Source of the DNA: Streptomyces termitum
GTDB taxonomy: Bacteria; Actinomycetota; Actinomycetes; Streptomycetales; Streptomycetaceae
NCBI RefSeq assembly: GCF_014650175.1
Contig: NZ_BMUL01000016.1
Span: 1-64,000, forward strand
DNA: 64,000 nucleotides
Reading direction: 5' to 3'
Positions 60,597-64,000 of the stretch are shown here, piece by piece. Every line of letters starts with the position of its first letter. Positions within the stretch are counted from its first letter, which is position 1. The position numbers and the translations under genes were made by a program. The notes beneath the pieces were generated by a model. The model worked only from the letters and a program-made list of their open reading frames with translations, was not told the origin of the DNA and ran no database searches.

Positions 60597-60991
60597 ACCC
60601 GCCGGTCCCCGACCCGCCGGACGCGGCCCGCCGGCCCACGGCCTGCCCGGGCCCGGCCCGGGTCCGGGCGGACGGGCCCCGGGCCCGAACGGCTCCGAGC
60701 CGAACCGCTCCGGGCGGCGGCCCGGTTCCGCCGTGTCACCGTGCGCCGGGGCGCACAGGCGGACTTACCGGCGGTCACCGGAAGGAACACTCCTATCCGC
60801 CATGACCGGAAACCGCCGGGCCTACTACGATGCGCTCGACCCGCCTCTCCGTGACCGGCGCCCTCCCCCCTCCGGGCGCGGCCGGCCCGACGGGCCCCCA
60901 CCCCCTCACCTCTCCGCCCGCACCCCTCCCGTCCCGTCCCCTCCCTCGTCCCGAACCCCCCATCCGCTCCGAGGACTCCGAGGACACCGCC
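60597..60991. other. 395-bp gene-free stretch
   Basis: Very GC- and proline-codon-like sequence with no frame that resembles a gene. A TACGAT at 60826-60831 could be a -10 for the permease gene downstream. Confidence 0.4.
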
Positions 60992-62464
60992 ATGCGCTCG
61001 ACCACCAGCAGAGGGCTCCAGCCCAATGTCCTCGGCACCTTCGACACGATCGTGATGGCCGTGGCCGGCAGCGCCCCCGCCTACTCGATCGCCGCCACCA
61101 CCGCCGTGCTGTTCGCCGCGGTGGGACCGGCCGGTCCGGCGGCGCTGCTGTACTGCGCGATACCCATGTTCGGGATCGTCCTGGCCTACGCCCGGCTGGG
61201 CCGGATCGACGTCAACGCGGGCGCCGGATACTCGTGGGTGGGCCGCACCCTCCACCCCTTCCTCGGCTTCCTCTCCGGCTGGGCGCTGGTCCTCGCCGCG
61301 ACCGTCTTCATGGTGGCGGGCTCGCTGCCGGCCGGTTCGCTGACGCTGTCCCTGATCGACCCGGAGCTGGCCCGCTCGACGCCGCTCTCCGCCGCCGTCG
61401 GCGCCGGCTGGTTCCTGCTGATGCTCGGCGTGGTCCTGGGCGGCACCCGGCTCACCGTACGGGCCCAACTCCTGATGTCCGGCGTCGAGATGCTCGTCCT
61501 GCTGGCCTTCGTGGCGGCGGCGGTGGCGCACCGGGGCCGGGCCGTCGCCTTCGACTGGTCCTGGTTCGGCTTCGAGCACTTCCACGGCACGGAGGGCTTC
61601 GCGGCGGGCGCGCTGATCGCCGCGTTCTACTACTGGGGCTGGGACGTCACCAGCAACCTCAGCGAGGAGACCCGGAACAGCCGCCGCACCGCCGGGCTCG
61701 CCGCGCTGGTCGGCGTCGGCTTCGTCTTCCTCCTCTTCGAGGCGTTCACCGTCGCGGTGAACGTGCTGCTGCCCGCCGACCGCATCGAGGCCGCCGGGCC
61801 CAACGTGCTCGCCGTCCTCGGCGAGGAGATCTGGCCGGGCGCGGGCGGCAGGCTGCTGATCGTCGCCGTGGTCCTGTCGACGGTCGCGACCCTGGAGACG
61901 ACCCTCCTCCAGGTCACCCGGACCCTCTTCGCGATGGGCCGGGACCGGACCCTGCCGGCCGCCCTCGGCCGCGTCCACCGCCGCTGGAACACGCCGTGGG
62001 TCGCGGTCGTCGCCGTCGGCGCCGCCGCGCTCGCCCTCTTCGCCGCCGCCGCGGCGGCCGGCTCCCTCCAGCAGAGCCTGCGCGACGCGGTCTCCGCGAT
62101 CGGCCTCCAGATCGCGTTCTACTACGGCCTGGCCGGCATCGCCGCCGTCGTCGCCTACAAGGCGCTGCTCCTGCGCTCCGTCAAGAACCTGCTCCTGGGC
62201 GGGGTGTGGCCGCTGCTGGGCTCCGCGTTCATGCTGTGGGCCTTCGTCGAGTCCCTCGGTGAACTCTCCACCACCGCCCTCACCATGGGCATCGGCGGGC
62301 TCCTCGCCGGGGTCGTGCCGATGGCCGTGTACTGGCGCCGGGGCAGCGACTACTACCGGCCCGCCCGCCTCGACGCCGTCAGCGCCCTCGCCGCCGCCCG
62401 CGAGGCCGCCCCGACGGGCCCCGCGTCCCGGCTCCGCGACCAGAACTACGCCACCGACTTCTGA
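60992..62464 (+). CDS. APC family amino acid/polyamine permease
   Basis: 490 residues with twelve predicted helices. The first helix region (TFDTIVMAVAGSAPAYSIAA) holds the G-S-A substrate-binding break of APC carriers; EETRNSRRT after helix 6 is typical of this subgroup. Substrate is not predictable. I chose the ATG directly before the conserved start (GLQPNVLGTFD) although an in-frame upstream ATG exists. Confidence 0.92.
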   Translation: MRSTTSRGLQPNVLGTFDTIVMAVAGSAPAYSIAATTAVLFAAVGPAGPAALLYCAIPMFGIVLAYARLGRIDVNAGAGYSWVGRTLHPFLGFLSGWALVLAATVFMVAGSLPAGSLTLSLIDPELARSTPLSAAVGAGWFLLMLGVVLGGTRLTVRAQLLMSGVEMLVLLAFVAAAVAHRGRAVAFDWSWFGFEHFHGTEGFAAGALIAAFYYWGWDVTSNLSEETRNSRRTAGLAALVGVGFVFLLFEAFTVAVNVLLPADRIEAAGPNVLAVLGEEIWPGAGGRLLIVAVVLSTVATLETTLLQVTRTLFAMGRDRTLPAALGRVHRRWNTPWVAVVAVGAAALALFAAAAAAGSLQQSLRDAVSAIGLQIAFYYGLAGIAAVVAYKALLLRSVKNLLLGGVWPLLGSAFMLWAFVESLGELSTTALTMGIGGLLAGVVPMAVYWRRGSDYYRPARLDAVSALAAAREAAPTGPASRLRDQNYATDF

Positions 62465-62529
62465 GCCCCGCGCCCCCGGTCCCCGCCGCCCTTCCGGGCA
62501 CCGGGAAGCCCCTGGAGAGGAGGAACCCC

Positions 62530-63522
62530 ATGGCCGTGCGCCGTCGCCGCGTCCTCGGACGGTCCCGTACGGGCCGCTTCGCGCCCGACTTCGATCCCGA
62601 CTTCGGCGACCGCGCGCTGACCGAGGCCCGGCACGACATCGTCATCGGCCGCTGGCAGGGGGTGCGCGACCTGCTCGCCGCCACCGGCGACGACTGGGCC
62701 CGCCGCACCCACCGGGTCCGGCTGCTGTCGCACGCCGCCGCGGGCAGCTCCACCGTCGAGACCTGGCGGGCCGCCGAACCCGGCAACCCGGACGCGGCCG
62801 TGCTGCGGGCCGCCACCGAGGTCGTCCGGGTCTTCGACGCGGCCATCGCCGCGGGCCGGGGCGCCGCCGTCGACCGGGCCCGCGTCGACACCGCCGTGGC
62901 CGCCTGCCGGAGCGCCGCCGAGGCCGCGCCCGCCGACCCGATGCCGTGGGTGTCGCTGCTCTCCGTGGCCCGGCTGTACGAGGGCGGCGTGCCCCGCCGC
63001 GAACTGCGGTACTGGTTCGACGAACTGCGCCGCCGCGACCCGTACAACACCGAGGGGCACGTGCAGGTGCTGCGCTACCTGTCGGCCCGCTGGCACGGCA
63101 CGCACGGCGCCATGTACGACTTCGCCCGCGACGCGGCGGGCGTCGCCCCGCCCGGCTCCCCGCTGCCGGTCCTGGTGCAGGTCGCCCGGGTCGAGGAGTA
63201 CCGCTACATCGCCGAGGGGGCGCTCGGGCGCGGCCCCGTGCGCGGCTTCGACCAGCACTGGAAGCACGAGCTGGCGGTGACCGAACTGCGGCGCACGTAC
63301 GACCGCTGGATCGGCGGCCGGGAGCCGGGGGCGCCGGTGGTGCCGGAGGAGGTCGGCGAGCTGAACTTCCTCGCGCACGCCGCCTGTTACGCGGGCCAGG
63401 TGGAGTCGGCGCGGGAGCTGATGGGGCTCCTCGGGGCGCGGGCGGCCTGGGTGCCGTGGGCGTACACCGGCGACCCGAGGGAGCAGTTCGTCCGCTTCCG
63501 GGAGGGGCTGGGGATCGGCTGA
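62530..63522 (+). CDS. Hypothetical protein, 330 aa, TPR-like helical
   Basis: GAGAGGAGG precedes the ATG. The sequence is a series of helix pairs (LTEARHDIVIGRWQGVRDLL, AACRSAAEAAPADPMPWVSL, LNFLAHAACYAGQVESAREL), as in TPR-like scaffolds. It is a common streptomycete protein of unknown function. 66 bp downstream of the permease gene. Confidence 0.85.
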   Translation: MAVRRRRVLGRSRTGRFAPDFDPDFGDRALTEARHDIVIGRWQGVRDLLAATGDDWARRTHRVRLLSHAAAGSSTVETWRAAEPGNPDAAVLRAATEVVRVFDAAIAAGRGAAVDRARVDTAVAACRSAAEAAPADPMPWVSLLSVARLYEGGVPRRELRYWFDELRRRDPYNTEGHVQVLRYLSARWHGTHGAMYDFARDAAGVAPPGSPLPVLVQVARVEEYRYIAEGALGRGPVRGFDQHWKHELAVTELRRTYDRWIGGREPGAPVVPEEVGELNFLAHAACYAGQVESARELMGLLGARAAWVPWAYTGDPREQFVRFREGLGIG

Positions 63523-63595
63523 CCCCCAGCCCCTCACGGGCCCCCGGGCCCTTCCCGGCGGGCGGGCTCTTTCCGGCGGGCGGGACCGGTCGGCG

Positions 63596-64000
63596 TCAGA
63601 CGCCGATGTCGGAGCCGTCGGTGCGCCAGACCGCGACCACCGACGGGCGGACGATCTTCCCGGGGCCGTCGGGCCAGACGGAGGCCGGCTTTTCGACGGA
63701 GGCGCCGTCGATCTCGCCCGGGTGCTGCACCGCGACCAGGACGCGGCGGTCCTGGATGAGCGGGCCGCAGGTCTCGGCGCCGCGCGGCACGGTGAGGAAC
63801 TGCTTCAGCTCGCCCCGGCGCTCGCCGTGCACGGCGACGCCGAAGAGGCCGTCGTGCGAGCCGAGCTGGTTGCCGTCGGTGGAGATCCACAGGTTGCCGT
63901 GCGGGTCGAAGGCCACGTTGTCCGGGCAGGAGATCGGGGAGACCTTCTCCTTCGGGTAGCCGGAGAAGTAGGTGGCCGGGTCGTTCGGGTCGCCCGCGAC
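63596..64000 (-). CDS. PhoX-type alkaline phosphatase (DUF839), C-terminal part
   Basis: The visible 134 residues include CPDNVAFDPHGNLWISTDGN, LTVPRGAETCGPLIQDRR and VQHPGEIDGASVEKP, conserved at the C-terminus of PhoX enzymes; these are Tat-exported, calcium- and iron-dependent phosphatases usually induced by phosphate limitation. The N-terminus with the Tat signal lies beyond the window. Confidence 0.92.
   Translation of the reverse strand, partial: VAGDPNDPATYFSGYPKEKVSPISCPDNVAFDPHGNLWISTDGNQLGSHDGLFGVAVHGERRGELKQFLTVPRGAETCGPLIQDRRVLVAVQHPGEIDGASVEKPASVWPDGPGKIVRPSVVAVWRTDGSDIGV

Overview
The window is GC-rich DNA with third-position GC bias, frequent GTG starts, ATGA/GTGA start-stop overlaps and gene families typical of Streptomyces (ECF41 sigma factor, XRE/DUF5753 regulator, aerobic-type cob cluster, 24-residue bL37-like ribosomal protein). 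I read it as a Streptomyces-like actinomycete chromosome in which housekeeping blocks alternate with acquired blocks. I saw no rRNA, tRNA or CRISPR array.

1-17.6 kb is a defence island. The left edge is the end of an IS5-family element. Then come a small protein and a ParB-like protein (plus strand), a Ser/Thr kinase behind an N6-methylase-like HsdM/HsdS-type protein (minus strand), and, divergently, five tightly coupled plus-strand genes: a duplicated RecB/Cas4-like Fe-S nuclease, a zinc-ribbon REase, a DinG-type Fe-S helicase, a pPIWI-RE Argonaute-like protein and an unknown 474-residue protein, closed by a strong hairpin. REase, DinG helicase and pPIWI-RE form the three-gene core of the predicted RNA-guided pPIWI-RE restriction system; the other genes make this an unusual, extended version.

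17.6-31.5 kb is ordinary chromosome: an ECF41 (SigJ-type) locus with its full carboxymuconolactone decarboxylase / oxidoreductase / epimerase set, DUF4287, DUF1801, a truncated AraC regulator with a VOC protein, a large membrane protein, a 2-hydroxyacid dehydrogenase, a GntR/DUF1648 pair with a candidate operator, a subtilisin-like lipoprotein, an alpha/beta hydrolase and an ABC-F ATPase behind two TetR-type palindromes.

31.5-53.8 kb carries corrin-ring synthesis in three pieces: cobN (minus, behind a cobalamin riboswitch) divergent from cobG-cobH-cobIJ; cobK divergent from cbiD; and cobL-cobM. Two copies of a ~170-bp hairpin MITE bounded by CTAG lie in it and supply the stop codons of three genes. 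Between cbiD and cobM sits about 9 kb of accessory DNA: broken GNAT and regulator genes, cysteine-rich small proteins under an XRE/DUF5753-DUF6879 pair, a holin-like pair, a 45-residue orphan peptide, a RepL-like replication protein, an AbiEii-type toxin pair and a PIN/RHH toxin-antitoxin pair. The bL37-like gene and a 19-bp hairpin terminator mark the return to cob genes.

53.9-64 kb is again ordinary: a 14-bp minisatellite, a DUF6126 peptide, an LLM flavin monooxygenase with its FMN reductase, a universal stress protein, small membrane or lipoproteins, a DUF2630 protein, an FUSC exporter, an APC permease, an unknown 330-residue protein and the 3' end of a PhoX-type phosphatase gene.
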